Origin: an uncultured Geobacteraceae bacterium
Lineage (GTDB): Bacteria > Desulfobacterota > Desulfuromonadia > Geobacterales > Pseudopelobacteraceae
Assembly (NCBI GenBank): GCA_903876875.1
Contig: CAIRBT010000166.1
Coordinates: 1 to 42,944, forward strand
Length of the DNA stretch: 42,944 bases
Direction: 5' to 3'
Positions within the stretch are counted from its first letter, which is position 1. Every line of letters begins with the position of its first letter. A program made the position numbers and the translations under genes. The notes beneath the pieces were generated by a model. It had not been told where the DNA came from. It made no database searches and was given only the letters and a program-made list of their open reading frames with translations. Of the stretch, positions 16,429 to 25,417 are shown piece by piece.

Positions 16429-17277
16429 TTAAGCACTGACCCTGTTATTTTTTAACCTGAGAGCTTCCTGATAGGCCTCACTTCGCGAAATTCCGGTAAT
16501 GGTGGCAGCTTCCCGCGCACAATCCCTGAGCGAAAGGGTAGGGTCGGCCATGAGCCTTGCCAGCACCGATTCCAGGCTTTCGTGCTCCGGTTCTGGCTGT
16601 TCCCCGGGGGCGATGAGCAGGGCAACTTCACCCCGTATGGCTTCGGGGTCAAGGGACCTCATGACCTCCGATACGGTGCCACGGATAAATTCCTCATAAA
16701 TCTTGGTAAGTTCCCGTGCTACAATGATATGACGTTCACCCAGCAGCTCTTTGACGTCCTGCAGGGTCTGCAACAGTCGGTGGGGAGCCTCGTAGAGGAT
16801 GAGGGTGCCGGGAAGAGTTGCCATGCCGGTGAGGAACGTCCGCCGTTTGCCTTGACGGGAGGGGGGGAAACCGGCAAAGGTAAACGTATCGCTCGGCAGT
16901 CCCGAAGCCGAAAGAGCAGTAATGGCGGCACAGGAGCCGGGCAGGGGAATGACCCGGATCTGTTCGGCAACCGCATCACGAACCAGTTGGTATCCCGGAT
17001 CGGACACGCAGGGGGTTCCGGCGTCAGAGATGAGCGCCACCGATTTCCCCTGGCGCAGGGCGTTGAGAATCCGCTCCCCTTTGAGCTGCTGGTTATGGTC
17101 GAAATAGGAGGTCAGTGGTTTTGAAATGCCGAAGTGATTGAGCAGTTTCAACGAATGCCGGGTATCTTCGGCGGCGATAAGATCAACTTCGCCAAGAATG
17201 CGTACGGCTCGATAGGTCATATCTTCGAGATTACCGATGGGTGTGGCGATGATGTACAGGGTGGCGGCTTGTGTCAT
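16429..17277 (-). CDS. rsmI: 16S rRNA (cytidine1402-2'-O)-methyltransferase
   Basis: This gene encodes 282 residues of the tetrapyrrole-methylase fold. It 2'-O-methylates C1402 in the 16S rRNA decoding centre using S-adenosylmethionine. Motifs: LYIIATPIGNLEDMTYRA at the N-terminus, AAEDTRHSLKLLNHF, SDAGTPCVSDPGYQLV (the family signature), and GEVALLIAP near residue 215. The C-terminal part adds a small helical domain (TLSLRDCAREAATITGISRSEAY). It is divergent from an rRNA methyltransferase gene across about 100 bases. The length matches the family. Confidence 0.96.
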   Translation of the reverse strand: MTQAATLYIIATPIGNLEDMTYRAVRILGEVDLIAAEDTRHSLKLLNHFGISKPLTSYFDHNQQLKGERILNALRQGKSVALISDAGTPCVSDPGYQLVRDAVAEQIRVIPLPGSCAAITALSASGLPSDTFTFAGFPPSRQGKRRTFLTGMATLPGTLILYEAPHRLLQTLQDVKELLGERHIIVARELTKIYEEFIRGTVSEVMRSLDPEAIRGEVALLIAPGEQPEPEHESLESVLARLMADPTLSLRDCAREAATITGISRSEAYQEALRLKNNRVSA

Positions 17278-17385
17278 GGGGCCCTCTGCGGTTTCCGGGA
17301 GTATTTTCCTCCATAATGGTGTACAAGGGGAGGGGTGTCAAGAACGACATGCGAAAATAAATCCGTAATCTGCCGAGGAGTGATG

Positions 17386-18561
17386 ATGACCAGAATTACC
17401 CTACATAAAAATGAAGAGCGTCGTATCAAGGGGGGACACCCCTGGGTGTTCAGTAACGAAATCCGGGAGGTGAAGGGTGAAAAGGTCGCCGGTATCGGTG
17501 CCGAGTTGTACGATGCGGCCGGTGGTTTTATCGGTGTTGGTCACTACAATCCCCACTCGCTGATTGCCGTTCGCCTCCTGTCCCGGCAACGGGAAGATAT
17601 CGAAACAGTGGCGTTTTTTGAACAGAGGATCGCTTCCGCTGTTGCCATGCGTTCCCGTTGCTATCCCGGCCTTGAAACCTTCCGGGCGGTCTATGGGGAA
17701 AGTGATTTTCTACCTGGCTTGGTGGTAGACAGGTATGGGGAGTACCTGTCGGCGCAGTTTCTGTCTGCCGGAATGGACGTGCGGCGCAGCCTGATTGTGG
17801 AGGCACTCCGGAACATATTTACTCCGAAGGGGATTATTGCCCGTAACGATGTGGGGGTGCGTACCCTTGAAGGAATGGTAGAAAAAATCGAACTGCTGTG
17901 GGGCGATATCCCGGAACGGGTTGAAATGGTGGAAAACGGTCTCTGTTTTCAGGTGAATTTGCGGGAAGGGCAAAAGACCGGTACCTTCCTCGATCAAAAA
18001 GAGAATCATCAACTGCTCCGCGATATCTGTGCCGACAAGAGTCTCCTCGATTGCTTCTGTTACACCGGTGGTTGGGGGATTCATGGGGCAGCATTCGGTG
18101 CCCGTGCCGTGCTGGGGTTGGATATTTCCGACCGGGCCATCGGTCAGGCGTGCAGCAACGCCCGTCTGAATAAGGTTGCCGACCGGGTGCGTTTTGAGGA
18201 GTGTGATGTGTTTGAACGCCTCCGTTCCCTTAATCAGGAGGGGCAGCGGTTCGGAGTCATCGTCATGGACCCTCCGGCATTCGTTAAAAGCCGTAAAAAC
18301 ATCGCCGAAGCCACCAAAGGGTATCTAACCGTCAATCGGCGTGCCCTGGAACTGCTGGAGCCGGGTGGCTATCTGATTACCTGCTCCTGCTCCTATCTCA
18401 TGGGGCGGGAGGCGTTTCGGGATATGCTGATTCAGGCCGCCCGCCTTGCCAAACGTGAAGTCCGCCTGGTGGAAACCCGCTTTCAGGCGGCCGATCATCC
18501 GGTGCTGCTGACCTTTCCCGAATCGGAATATCTCAAATGTTTTGTGTTGCAGGCGGTCTGA
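17386..18561 (+). CDS. SAM-dependent 23S rRNA cytosine methyltransferase, RlmI type
   Basis: This gene encodes 391 residues. The N-terminal PUA-like domain (HKNEERRIKGGHPWVFSNEI) binds RNA. A central EEHEE-like insert is followed by the Rossmann methyltransferase domain with LLDCFCYTGGWGIHGAAFGA (SAM loop), VIVMDPPAFVKSR (DPP motif), and LITCSCSYLM with a catalytic-type Cys, as in m5C enzymes. RlmI methylates C1962 of 23S rRNA in E. coli; the exact target here is inferred. The frame opens at 17335, but GAGGAG at 17375-17380 fits the ATG at 17386 (or at 17383). It converges with the RRM gene, 16 bases away. Confidence 0.9.
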   Translation: MTRITLHKNEERRIKGGHPWVFSNEIREVKGEKVAGIGAELYDAAGGFIGVGHYNPHSLIAVRLLSRQREDIETVAFFEQRIASAVAMRSRCYPGLETFRAVYGESDFLPGLVVDRYGEYLSAQFLSAGMDVRRSLIVEALRNIFTPKGIIARNDVGVRTLEGMVEKIELLWGDIPERVEMVENGLCFQVNLREGQKTGTFLDQKENHQLLRDICADKSLLDCFCYTGGWGIHGAAFGARAVLGLDISDRAIGQACSNARLNKVADRVRFEECDVFERLRSLNQEGQRFGVIVMDPPAFVKSRKNIAEATKGYLTVNRRALELLEPGGYLITCSCSYLMGREAFRDMLIQAARLAKREVRLVETRFQAADHPVLLTFPESEYLKCFVLQAV

Positions 18562-18577
18562 AACAGTATCCCTGCTG

Positions 18578-19144
18578 TTAGCCGCGTCCCCTACTGGGGG
18601 GGCGGCTGGTGGCTCTGCCGGGACCACTGGCCGGTCGGGGTGAACGGGGAGCCGCTGCGGCGGGGCGCCCCTTTTTCGGAGCCTCCGGGGGAGCCGCCGG
18701 TCTCCGTTTCGCGGTGGCCTCTTTGGCTGCCGAGGAGCGACCGGTTTGTCCCGCTTCCTTCTGTGCCGGGCGGGCTGTTTTATGCTTCTTTTCCGCCACC
18801 GGACGCTTGCCGGCCGCCGCAGGGGCACCCTCCGGTGCTGCCGGGCGCGGTGCCAGTTGCCGCCGCTTGATATAGGGCGTTTTGGCCGGGCGTTCTTTCT
18901 GCGGTTTGGCGATGCTCACGACGATGCAGCGGTCGATCAGCCAGGTGCCGTCAAGAGTTTCCACCACCTCATTCAGATTCACTTCGGAGAGCATCCGCAC
19001 ATAGCCGCACCGCTTGAACTCACCGGTATCCTGATCCACAATCAGGTGTACCGAGGTGACAACCCCCATCACTTCGAACAGTTTGCGAAGATCCTGTTCC
19101 GTTGCCTGTTCAGAAATATGTCCGACGTACAGCTCTTTAGCCAT
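18578..19144 (-). CDS. RRM-type RNA-binding protein with basic low-complexity tail
   Basis: This gene encodes 188 residues. Residues 1-80 are one RNA recognition motif: RNP2 is LYVGHI, and RNP1 is the variant KRCGYVRM rather than the usual KGFGFV. The remaining 100 residues are a Pro/Ala/Arg/Lys-rich disordered tail (RRPAAPPEAPKKGRPAAAA, then SRGRG), resembling RGG-type tails. Bacterial single-RRM proteins of this type are thought to bind RNA, often in the cold-shock response; targets are unknown. The tail is very GC-rich, so indels there are likely between strains. It follows the SDR gene by 20 bases. Confidence 0.9.
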   Translation of the reverse strand: MAKELYVGHISEQATEQDLRKLFEVMGVVTSVHLIVDQDTGEFKRCGYVRMLSEVNLNEVVETLDGTWLIDRCIVVSIAKPQKERPAKTPYIKRRQLAPRPAAPEGAPAAAGKRPVAEKKHKTARPAQKEAGQTGRSSAAKEATAKRRPAAPPEAPKKGRPAAAAPRSPRPASGPGRATSRPPSRGRG

Positions 19145-19164
19145 GGTGAATTCCTTATTATAAT

Positions 19165-19929
19165 TTAATTGGTCTGCCGGTTAATGGCGAAGGGGCCCCA
19201 GCATTGGTCGATGGACATCAGTTCAATGGTGTTAATATTGACGTGGGACGGTTGGCTGATGACCCAGCGCACCGTTTCGGCAATATCTGTCGCCGTCAAA
19301 GGAGCGGTGCCCCGGTACACACCGGCGGCCAGTTCCGTATCCCCCTTGAAGCGAACCTGGGAAAATTCGGTTTCCGCCATGCCGGGCTGGATGCAGGTAA
19401 CCCGTACCCGGGTGCCGAGCAGGTCGCAGCGCAGGTTGCGGGAAAACTGGCTGACGAAGGCCTTGGTGCCGCCATAGACGTTGCCGCCGGCATAGGGCCA
19501 GGCTCCGGCAGTGGAGCTGATGTTGATGATATGCCCGCTGTTGCGTGACACCATGCCGGGCAGCATAAAGCGGGTACAGTACATGAGCCCTTTGATATTG
19601 GTATCCACCATGGTTTCCCAGTCATCCAGATCCACCTGGTGAGCCGGTTCCAGTCCCAGTGCCAACCCGGCGTTGTTGAGTAGAACATCAATGGCTCGAA
19701 AGCGTTCCGGCAGCCCTTCCACCGCCCCCTGCACCGCTTGCCGATCCCGCACATCCAGGGGAATAATATGGATATCGGCCAGCGTCCCAAGCTCATCCTG
19801 CAGCCGCAGGAGCGGATCAATGCGCCGGGCAGTCAGTATAAGCCGGTTCCCTTCGGTGGCAAACATGCGGGCAGTGGCCGCTCCAAAACCGGCCGATGCA
19901 CCGGTGATAAAAATAGTTTTACCTGACAT
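19165..19929 (-). CDS. Short-chain dehydrogenase/reductase (YdfG-like)
   Basis: This gene encodes 254 residues of the classical SDR family. The cofactor loop is FITGASAGFGAATARMF, followed by LNNAGLAL and the catalytic triad Ser in NISSTAGAWPYAGGNVYGGTKAFVSQF (Tyr and Lys of YxxxK). Its similarity is to the YdfG/serine 3-dehydrogenase group, which oxidises 3-hydroxy acids with NADP, but the substrate cannot be assigned. The frame opens at 19968 within reach of the upstream gene's stop, but GGAAAGG precedes the ATG at 19929 and MSGKTIFITG is the usual N-terminus. It lies between a pseudouridine synthase and the RRM gene in one gene string. Confidence 0.9.
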   Translation of the reverse strand: MSGKTIFITGASAGFGAATARMFATEGNRLILTARRIDPLLRLQDELGTLADIHIIPLDVRDRQAVQGAVEGLPERFRAIDVLLNNAGLALGLEPAHQVDLDDWETMVDTNIKGLMYCTRFMLPGMVSRNSGHIINISSTAGAWPYAGGNVYGGTKAFVSQFSRNLRCDLLGTRVRVTCIQPGMAETEFSQVRFKGDTELAAGVYRGTAPLTATDIAETVRWVISQPSHVNINTIELMSIDQCWGPFAINRQTN

Positions 19930-19969
19930 ATCAAACCTTTCCAAAGTAGAATGTATCTGCTGAGTCATT

Positions 19970-20848
19970 CTACATCAATCCGGCAAGCGATGCCAACAGC
20001 TCGTCACCGGTAATGCCACTTTTTTCACACAGCTCCGCAAATTCATCGCTAATCGGTGCGTACACGGTCAGGCGCTCCGTTTCGGTGAGTGCCAGGGCGG
20101 TGCGGAAGGAGTGGAGGGCAAAACCGGCACAATCGGCCAGTTCCCCACCGTCATAGCGTTTGTCACCGATAATCGGGTGCCCGATGGCCGACAGATGACG
20201 GCGAATCTGATGCATTCTGCCGCTGATGGGGGTGACGGCCAGGAGCGATGCCTGGCTGCCCGATAGTAGAGTGCGATAGCGGGTCTCCGACTCTTTGCCA
20301 TCAAGAGGGGTGGTGATGATGCCGCTCTCAGCAGGAATTCCCCGTACCAGAGCCAGATAGAGCTTGTCCAGTCCGGTTTCCTTGACCTGGCGGCCAAAGA
20401 TGCCGGCGGCGCGGGAGCTTTTAGCCAGAATGACCGCACCGGAGGTGCCTAGGTCCAGCCGGTTGACCGGATACAGTTTGCACGGGGTTTCCCGCTGTTC
20501 CAGAGCCGCCATGGCACTGTCAACCAGATTGTCTCCCCGTTCTGCGGTGCGGTGCATCGGCATTCCGGCAGGCTTGTTGGCGATCAGGAGTAGACTATCC
20601 TCAAAGAGAATGTCAAGGGGAAAGGGAGCGGATGACAGGTACGACAGGGTGGTGCCGCTCTCTTTTAAGGTAATGATGTCGTGGAGTAGGAGGAAACTGT
20701 CGGCCGTAGCCGGGGTTCCCCTCCGTGTGGCGGCACCGCTTTTGATAAGTTTGCGTGCATAGCCGGGGGGGGAAGCCGGTAGACGGCCGCGCAGAAAACT
20801 TTCAAAGCGACGGCCGTGATCCCGGTTGCCTATTTCAAAGGTGAGCAT
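19970..20848 (-). CDS. RluA-family pseudouridine synthase
   Basis: This gene encodes 292 residues. The catalytic Asp is in VNRLDLGTSGAVILAKSS, the RLDxxTSG signature. LYLALVRG and GRMHQIRRHLSAIGHPIIGDKRY are further family blocks. The first 75 residues form a short S4-like RNA-binding portion (FLRGRLPASPPGYARKLIKSGAA). It isomerises uridine to pseudouridine in rRNA or tRNA; the exact position cannot be read from sequence. GAGGAA precedes the ATG. It follows the DUF1385 gene by 25 bases and shares its strand. Confidence 0.93.
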   Translation of the reverse strand: MLTFEIGNRDHGRRFESFLRGRLPASPPGYARKLIKSGAATRRGTPATADSFLLLHDIITLKESGTTLSYLSSAPFPLDILFEDSLLLIANKPAGMPMHRTAERGDNLVDSAMAALEQRETPCKLYPVNRLDLGTSGAVILAKSSRAAGIFGRQVKETGLDKLYLALVRGIPAESGIITTPLDGKESETRYRTLLSGSQASLLAVTPISGRMHQIRRHLSAIGHPIIGDKRYDGGELADCAGFALHSFRTALALTETERLTVYAPISDEFAELCEKSGITGDELLASLAGLM

Positions 20849-20873
20849 GGTTCCTCAGAGGTGATGACCCGGC

Positions 20874-21812
20874 TCAGACAACTATCCGGTCATCGGCGAA
20901 ACCTGCATTGACGGCAAGTGCTTCGTTCATTGCGGTGATGGCTACTTCGAGCTGGCTGTCATCCGGTTCGCGGGTAGTCAGTTTTTGCAGGGCCAGGCCG
21001 GGGGCGATGACCATTTTAACCAGGGGGTGACCATCGTGCTGGGAGCTCCATTTGAGGAATTCGTAGGAGATGCCGGCAATCATCGGCAGCAGTACAATTC
21101 GTGATCCCGCTTTGAGATAGAAAGGCCACAGCTTGGGAATCAGGGAGAATACGGCAATGCTCACCAGCATGACGATAAGCAGGAAGCTGGTGCCGCAGCG
21201 GGGATGCAGGCGGCTGTAGCGCCGCACATTTTCCACGGTCAGTTCGACACCATCCTCAAAAGCAAAAATGGATTTGTGTTCCGCTCCATGGTACTGAAAG
21301 ACCCGCTGGATATCTTCCATACGGGAAATGATCCAGATATAGGCAAGGAACACGATGACCCGGATAACCCCATCCACCAGGTTAAAGACGATATTGTTGT
21401 CACCGATAATGGGGGTCAGCATTTTGGTCAAGTAGAGCGGGAAAAGAAAAAACAGGCAGATGCCGAAGCCGAAGGCGATGGACATGGTGCCGGCCATTGC
21501 CCATGAAGAGATTTCGCTGCCGGAATCCTTGCCCCCTGTAGCGTTTTCCTGCACTTTCTCCTCTTCAGTCATGGCTTCGGTGGCGGAAAAATTAAGGGCC
21601 TTAATGCCGATGATCAGCGAGGTGAAAAGTGCCACAGCTCCACGAATAATGGGCAGTTTGACGATCGGAAACCGTTCTGACAGTGGTATGGCCAGCTCTT
21701 TTTTGACCACAATTTCGCCATCGGGACGACGCACAGCAATGGCAATGGAGCGGGGGGCGCGCATCATGACCCCTTCGATAACCGCCTGACCACCTACATG
21801 TATTTTACTCAT
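20874..21812 (-). CDS. DUF1385 integral membrane protein
   Basis: This gene encodes 312 residues. The N-terminus GGQAVIEGVMMRAPRSIAIAVR and the block YHGAEHKSIFAFEDG followed by HPRCGTSFLLIVML are hallmarks of DUF1385, found mostly in Geobacter relatives, Firmicutes and Thermotoga. Four or five hydrophobic helices are visible (GTMSIAFGFGICLFFLFPLY; VIRVIVFLAYIWII; FLLIVMLVSIAVFSLI). The role is unknown; the conserved His and Cys suggest metal binding. The start ATGA overlaps the thyX stop codon, so the two are translationally coupled. The same pairing occurs in Geobacter genomes as I know them. Confidence 0.93.
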   Translation of the reverse strand: MSKIHVGGQAVIEGVMMRAPRSIAIAVRRPDGEIVVKKELAIPLSERFPIVKLPIIRGAVALFTSLIIGIKALNFSATEAMTEEEKVQENATGGKDSGSEISSWAMAGTMSIAFGFGICLFFLFPLYLTKMLTPIIGDNNIVFNLVDGVIRVIVFLAYIWIISRMEDIQRVFQYHGAEHKSIFAFEDGVELTVENVRRYSRLHPRCGTSFLLIVMLVSIAVFSLIPKLWPFYLKAGSRIVLLPMIAGISYEFLKWSSQHDGHPLVKMVIAPGLALQKLTTREPDDSQLEVAITAMNEALAVNAGFADDRIVV

Positions 21813-22510
21813 ACCGCCTCACTCAGGTTCCGGTAAAATGCCCTGACGTTTTCCGTCTCTCCGCAGCAGAATTTCCCCTCCGGGCAGGGGCCGGAGACAC
21901 ACCCCGGGCCAGCTTTGCCAAAGATAACCGGTGATACCGGTTGTACCAGGCGGAGCATGGCGACGGCCATGTCACGAATTTCCCACTGAGCCCGCTGGCA
22001 GCAGCGGAGCTCAAAAAAATGGAGCAGCTCCCGGGCGTTCATGGTCATGACCAGCTTGGTCTCCGTGGCATTGGGCAGCAGATAGCGGGCATCTTCGGGC
22101 GGAATGCCCATGTCGATCAGCTGGGCGTAGGCTTTGTGAACCGCCTCGGACATGAAGTCGAAAATCTGCCGCGCCTCACTGTTTTCGGCAATGCTGTTGG
22201 GCATTATGGAAAGGAAATTATCCTTATGGGACACATAGCGCTGGGACTGCTGGGAAAAGGAGGCGATACGGTGCCGCACCAGTTGGTGGGACGTCACCCG
22301 TGAAATTCCCTCGATGCCGAAGGTGAACGAGGCGTGCTCAAGTACGGAGTGGTGCCCCAGGGTCATGATCTTGTCCAGAAAGGCTTCGATATCCGTCTCT
22401 GCCAATTTGTCACGCAAGCCGTCTATGGAAATGGGGGAATAGCAGAGGCGGGCGGCCAGTGCCACCGTACGCTCAGGATTGGGTGTGTGTTCGATCAGGG
22501 TAACGTTCAT
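21809..22510 (-). CDS. thyX: Flavin-dependent thymidylate synthase
   Basis: This gene encodes 233 residues. ThyX methylates dUMP to dTMP using methylenetetrahydrofolate, FAD and NADPH, and replaces ThyA. The signature RHRIASFSQQSQRY is present, preceded by HHSVLEHASFTFGIEGISR, and followed by LLPNATETKLVMTMNARELLHFF and QRAQWEIRDMA. The frame opens at 22564, but the internal ATG at 22510 gives the usual N-terminus MNVTLIEHTPNPERTVALAA. The stop overlaps the DUF1385 start. Confidence 0.97.
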   Translation of the reverse strand: MNVTLIEHTPNPERTVALAARLCYSPISIDGLRDKLAETDIEAFLDKIMTLGHHSVLEHASFTFGIEGISRVTSHQLVRHRIASFSQQSQRYVSHKDNFLSIMPNSIAENSEARQIFDFMSEAVHKAYAQLIDMGIPPEDARYLLPNATETKLVMTMNARELLHFFELRCCQRAQWEIRDMAVAMLRLVQPVSPVIFGKAGPGCVSGPCPEGKFCCGETENVRAFYRNLSEAV

Positions 22511-22617
22511 GGTATCCTGTGTGAGCCATGCCCGGATGTAACAAAGTGGCACGGAAACCGGCATGCTCCGAAGTAGTATGGTTTCTCCCGGTGTCCGTCA
22601 GCTAAGAGCGGTGTCCG

Positions 22618-22652
22618 AAAAAAAGGGGATTTGCCTTACGACAAAGCCCCTT
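22618..22652 (-). terminator. Rho-independent terminator downstream of rpmE
   Basis: Read on the minus strand, AAGGGG-C-TTTG pairs with CAAA-T-CCCCTT around an 8-base loop, followed by a run of seven T. It lies about 25 bases after the rpmE stop and separates rpmE from thyX. Confidence 0.8.
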
Positions 22653-22675
22653 CTCTGTTGCTGAAAAACGAAAAT

Positions 22676-22876
22676 CTACAGTTGGCCGTAGCGTTTTTTG
22701 TAGCGATCGACGCGCCCGGCCGTATCAATCAGTTTCTGCTTACCGGTGTAAAAAGGGTGGCAGGCCGAACAGATTTCGGTGTTGATTTCCTTTTTGGTGG
22801 AGCGTGTCAGGAATGTGTTACCGCACAGGCACTTAACGGTAATTTCGGAATAATCTGGGTGAATACCTTCTTTCAT
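22676..22876 (-). CDS. rpmE: 50S ribosomal protein L31
   Basis: This gene encodes 66 residues. [20 protein letters not shown] is the typical L31 start. The zinc-binding form is kept: Cys at KCLCGNTF and again at [12 protein letters not shown]. It sits on the outside of the large subunit between the central protuberance and the small subunit. It lies immediately downstream of rho, which is the usual Geobacter order, and ends at a strong terminator. AGGAGGAAGAG precedes the ATG. Confidence 0.97.
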   Translation of the reverse strand: MKEGIHPDYSEITVKCLCGNTFLTRSTKKEINTEICSACHPFYTGKQKLIDTAGRVDRYKKRYGQL

Positions 22877-22942
22877 CTCTTCCTCCTCTCTATGCGTTAC
22901 GACGATTACAAGATAATCGGCAATTTTCTATAGTAAAGAATC

Positions 22943-22971
22943 AGTTTAACTATTTTGATAATTTATTGCAA
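22943..22971 (-). promoter_or_regulatory. Candidate rpmE promoter
   Basis: In the rho-rpmE gap, TTGCAA (22966-22971) is followed after 17 bases by TAAACT (complement of 22943-22948). The match is moderate and the site may not be used. Confidence 0.35.
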
Positions 22972-22981
22972 CAAAAATTTA

Positions 22982-24229
22982 CTATTTTGACATTGAGTCA
23001 AGAAAAGACTGGTTGGTCTTGGCTTCCGAGAGCTTGTCCAGGAGGAACTCCATGCTGTCCACCACGTTCATCGGGTGGATTACTTTGCGGAGAATCCAGA
23101 TGCGATTCAGTGAGGCACGCTCCACCAGCAGCTCTTCCTTACGGGTGCCGGACTTGTTGATATCAATGGCCGGGAAGGTGCGCTTTTCAACCAGTTTACG
23201 ATCAAGGTGCAGCTCCATGTTGCCGGTTCCCTTGAACTCTTCAAAGATAACCTCATCCATTTTACTACCGGTATCAACCAGTGCGGTGGCGATGATGGTC
23301 AGGGAGCCCCCCTCTTCGATATTACGCGCCGCACCAAAGAAGCGTTTCGGCTTTTGCAGGGCGTTAGCATCCACACCACCGGTGAGAATTTTGCCCGATG
23401 GTGGCAATACGGTATTATAGGCTCGGGCCAGACGGGTAATGGAGTCAAGAAGAATGACCACATCCTTTTTATGTTCAACCAGTCGCTTGGCCTTTTCAAT
23501 AACCATTTCAGCAATCTGCACGTGGCGGGTTGCCGGTTCGTCAAAGGTTGAAGAGACCACTTCGCCATTAACCGACCGCTGCATATCGGTAACCTCTTCA
23601 GGCCGCTCGTCAATCAGCAGTACGATGAGGTAAACTTCAGGGTGGTTGGCTGCGATGGAGTTGGCTATATTCTGGATCAGTACGGTCTTGCCGGTACGGG
23701 GTGGTGCCACAATCAGGCCGCGCTGCCCTTTACCGATGGGGGCGACCAGTTCGATCACGCGCATCGGCATATTGTCCGGGGTGGTTTCCAGGGTGAGTTT
23801 CTCCTGGGGGTAGAGCGGTGTCAGGTTGTCAAAGAGGATCTTGTCACGGGCAATTTCCGGTGATTCATGGTTGACCGACTCCACCTTGAGCAGGGCAAAA
23901 TAGCGTTCACCCTCTTTAGGGGGTCTGATCTGTCCCGAGACTGTGTCGCCGGTGCGCAGGTTAAAGCGTCTGATCTGGCTGGGGGAGACGTAAATGTCAT
24001 CGGGACCCGGCAGATAGTTGTAGTCGGTTGCCCGGAGAAAGCCGAAGCCGTCCTGAAGCGTTTCCAGAACTCCTTCGCCAAAAATGGAACCGTTCTGTTC
24101 CGTCTGGGCGTTCAGGATGGCAAAAATGAGATCCTGCTTGCGGAGGCTCGAAGCCCCTTCAATGTTAAGATCCCGGGCAATGGTGTTAAGATCGCTGATT
24201 TTTTTACCTTTAAGCTCTTGTAGATTCAT
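22982..24229 (-). CDS. rho: Transcription termination factor Rho
   Basis: This gene encodes 415 residues, close to the E. coli length. The N-terminal domain ([20 protein letters not shown]) is followed by the cold-shock/OB RNA-binding domain ([22 protein letters not shown]). The ATPase has Walker [10 protein letters not shown] at about residues 174-182, Walker [17 protein letters not shown], and [25 protein letters not shown]. It is a hexameric RNA helicase that ends transcription. AGGAG lies five bases before the ATG. A leader of up to about 250 bases precedes it, consistent with autogenous control known for rho in other bacteria. Confidence 0.98.
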   Translation of the reverse strand: MNLQELKGKKISDLNTIARDLNIEGASSLRKQDLIFAILNAQTEQNGSIFGEGVLETLQDGFGFLRATDYNYLPGPDDIYVSPSQIRRFNLRTGDTVSGQIRPPKEGERYFALLKVESVNHESPEIARDKILFDNLTPLYPQEKLTLETTPDNMPMRVIELVAPIGKGQRGLIVAPPRTGKTVLIQNIANSIAANHPEVYLIVLLIDERPEEVTDMQRSVNGEVVSSTFDEPATRHVQIAEMVIEKAKRLVEHKKDVVILLDSITRLARAYNTVLPPSGKILTGGVDANALQKPKRFFGAARNIEEGGSLTIIATALVDTGSKMDEVIFEEFKGTGNMELHLDRKLVEKRTFPAIDINKSGTRKEELLVERASLNRIWILRKVIHPMNVVDSMEFLLDKLSEAKTNQSFLDSMSK

Positions 24230-24528
24230 CGGTTCTCCTGAGTGCTGCGTTATCTATGGTGTGAGGATATACATTTTTGAACCCGCATTTCCGGGGAAGT
24301 GAGTGAAGTGGCGGTTGTCTGGGGTCAAGCAGGCCGGTTTTGCGACCCGATGCAGCAGAATGTTGGATTTTGAGGTTCGCTATATATTTAAATTACGTAC
24401 GAAGATGTCTAGGGATCTGTTTGGATGCCAGAATGATACGTATGAGGTAAGGTGACGTTACCTTTTATTTTCAGGGCTTGTCAATAGAAAAAACGTATCT
24501 TGAAAAAAATAATATGCCGCTCTTCGCC
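24230..24528 (-). promoter_or_regulatory. rho leader/promoter region
   Basis: About 300 bases without a gene lie between tcdA and rho. TTGACA (complement of 24479-24484) could be a -35 element, but the -10 match 17-18 bases on (TAACGT) is weak. A small inverted repeat GGTAA...TTACC lies near 24446-24461. I see no recognisable riboswitch. Confidence 0.35.
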
Positions 24529-25302
24529 TTACGTTCGTCGTTCCAAGAGCTGATTAATGACCGCTCCGGCCATGGTGAGGCCGAAGAGAGAGGGGATGTA
24601 GGAAATACTCCCCAGTATTACCCGGCGATGTTCACAGCGGAATGTCTGCTCGGAGCGGTTAGGACAAATACAATCGCTGCCGCAGGCCGCCCCCGAGGCA
24701 GCATCCAGTTCCCGGTGCAGTTCGGTGGAATAGACCACCGGAACCCCCGACGTAATACCGGCGTTTTTGAGGATTTTCCGCATGCTGCGGGCCATGCGGC
24801 AGTTACGGGTTGCCGAGATATCGGCCAGCTCGATTTTTGTCGGATCAAGCTTATTGGCCGCTCCCATACTTGAGATGATCGGAATGTTCCGTTGGCGGCA
24901 GGTGGCTATTAACGAGGCCTTGGCGGTGAAGTGATCGATGGCGTCAAGCACATAATCGGGGTGTGGTTCGAGAAGTTCTGCGGCATTTTCCGGGGAGAAG
25001 AAGGCTTTTACCGGTATGATGGTGGCAGCCGGATTGATGTCACGCAGTCGCTGCGCCATGGCGTCAACCTTTGACATGCCGACGGTGCTGGAAAGGGCAT
25101 GAATCTGTCGGTTGATATTGGTCAGGCAGATGTCGTCAAAATCAATGAGGGTAATGCGACCGACACCGGCACGCCCCACCGCTTCGGCGGCATAGCTGCC
25201 GACGCCGCCAATGCCGCAGATCATGACGTGGCTGTTGGCCAGAAGGGAGAGCCCTTCGCTGCCGATTAACAGCTCGGCGCGGGAAAAACGGTGGAGTGTC
25301 AT
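24529..25302 (-). CDS. tcdA: tRNA threonylcarbamoyladenosine dehydratase
   Basis: This gene encodes 257 residues of the E1-like ThiF/MoeB fold. The nucleotide-binding loop is CGIGGVGSYAAEAVGRAGVGRITLIDFDDICLTNINRQ (residues about 30-67), and VLDAIDHFTAK and GAANKLDPTKIELADIS follow. GSISYIPSLFGLTMAG is a TcdA/YgdL signature. It cyclises t6A37 of tRNA to ct6A with ATP. A Cys pair in GSDCICPNRSEQTFRC lies in the insert near residue 215. Interestingly, t6A occurs at position 37 of ANN-decoding tRNAs such as the CAT-anticodon tRNA in this window. The ribosome binding site is weak. Confidence 0.92.
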   Translation of the reverse strand: MTLHRFSRAELLIGSEGLSLLANSHVMICGIGGVGSYAAEAVGRAGVGRITLIDFDDICLTNINRQIHALSSTVGMSKVDAMAQRLRDINPAATIIPVKAFFSPENAAELLEPHPDYVLDAIDHFTAKASLIATCRQRNIPIISSMGAANKLDPTKIELADISATRNCRMARSMRKILKNAGITSGVPVVYSTELHRELDAASGAACGSDCICPNRSEQTFRCEHRRVILGSISYIPSLFGLTMAGAVINQLLERRT

Positions 25303-25417
25303 AAAAATGTGTACCTTATCACGGAAATAATGGCTATCTCCATGGTGTAATTGAAATATCTTTTGACGATACGGGCATAACGATGGTACGCTATGAGATT
25401 GTCACGCACGCAAGAGC

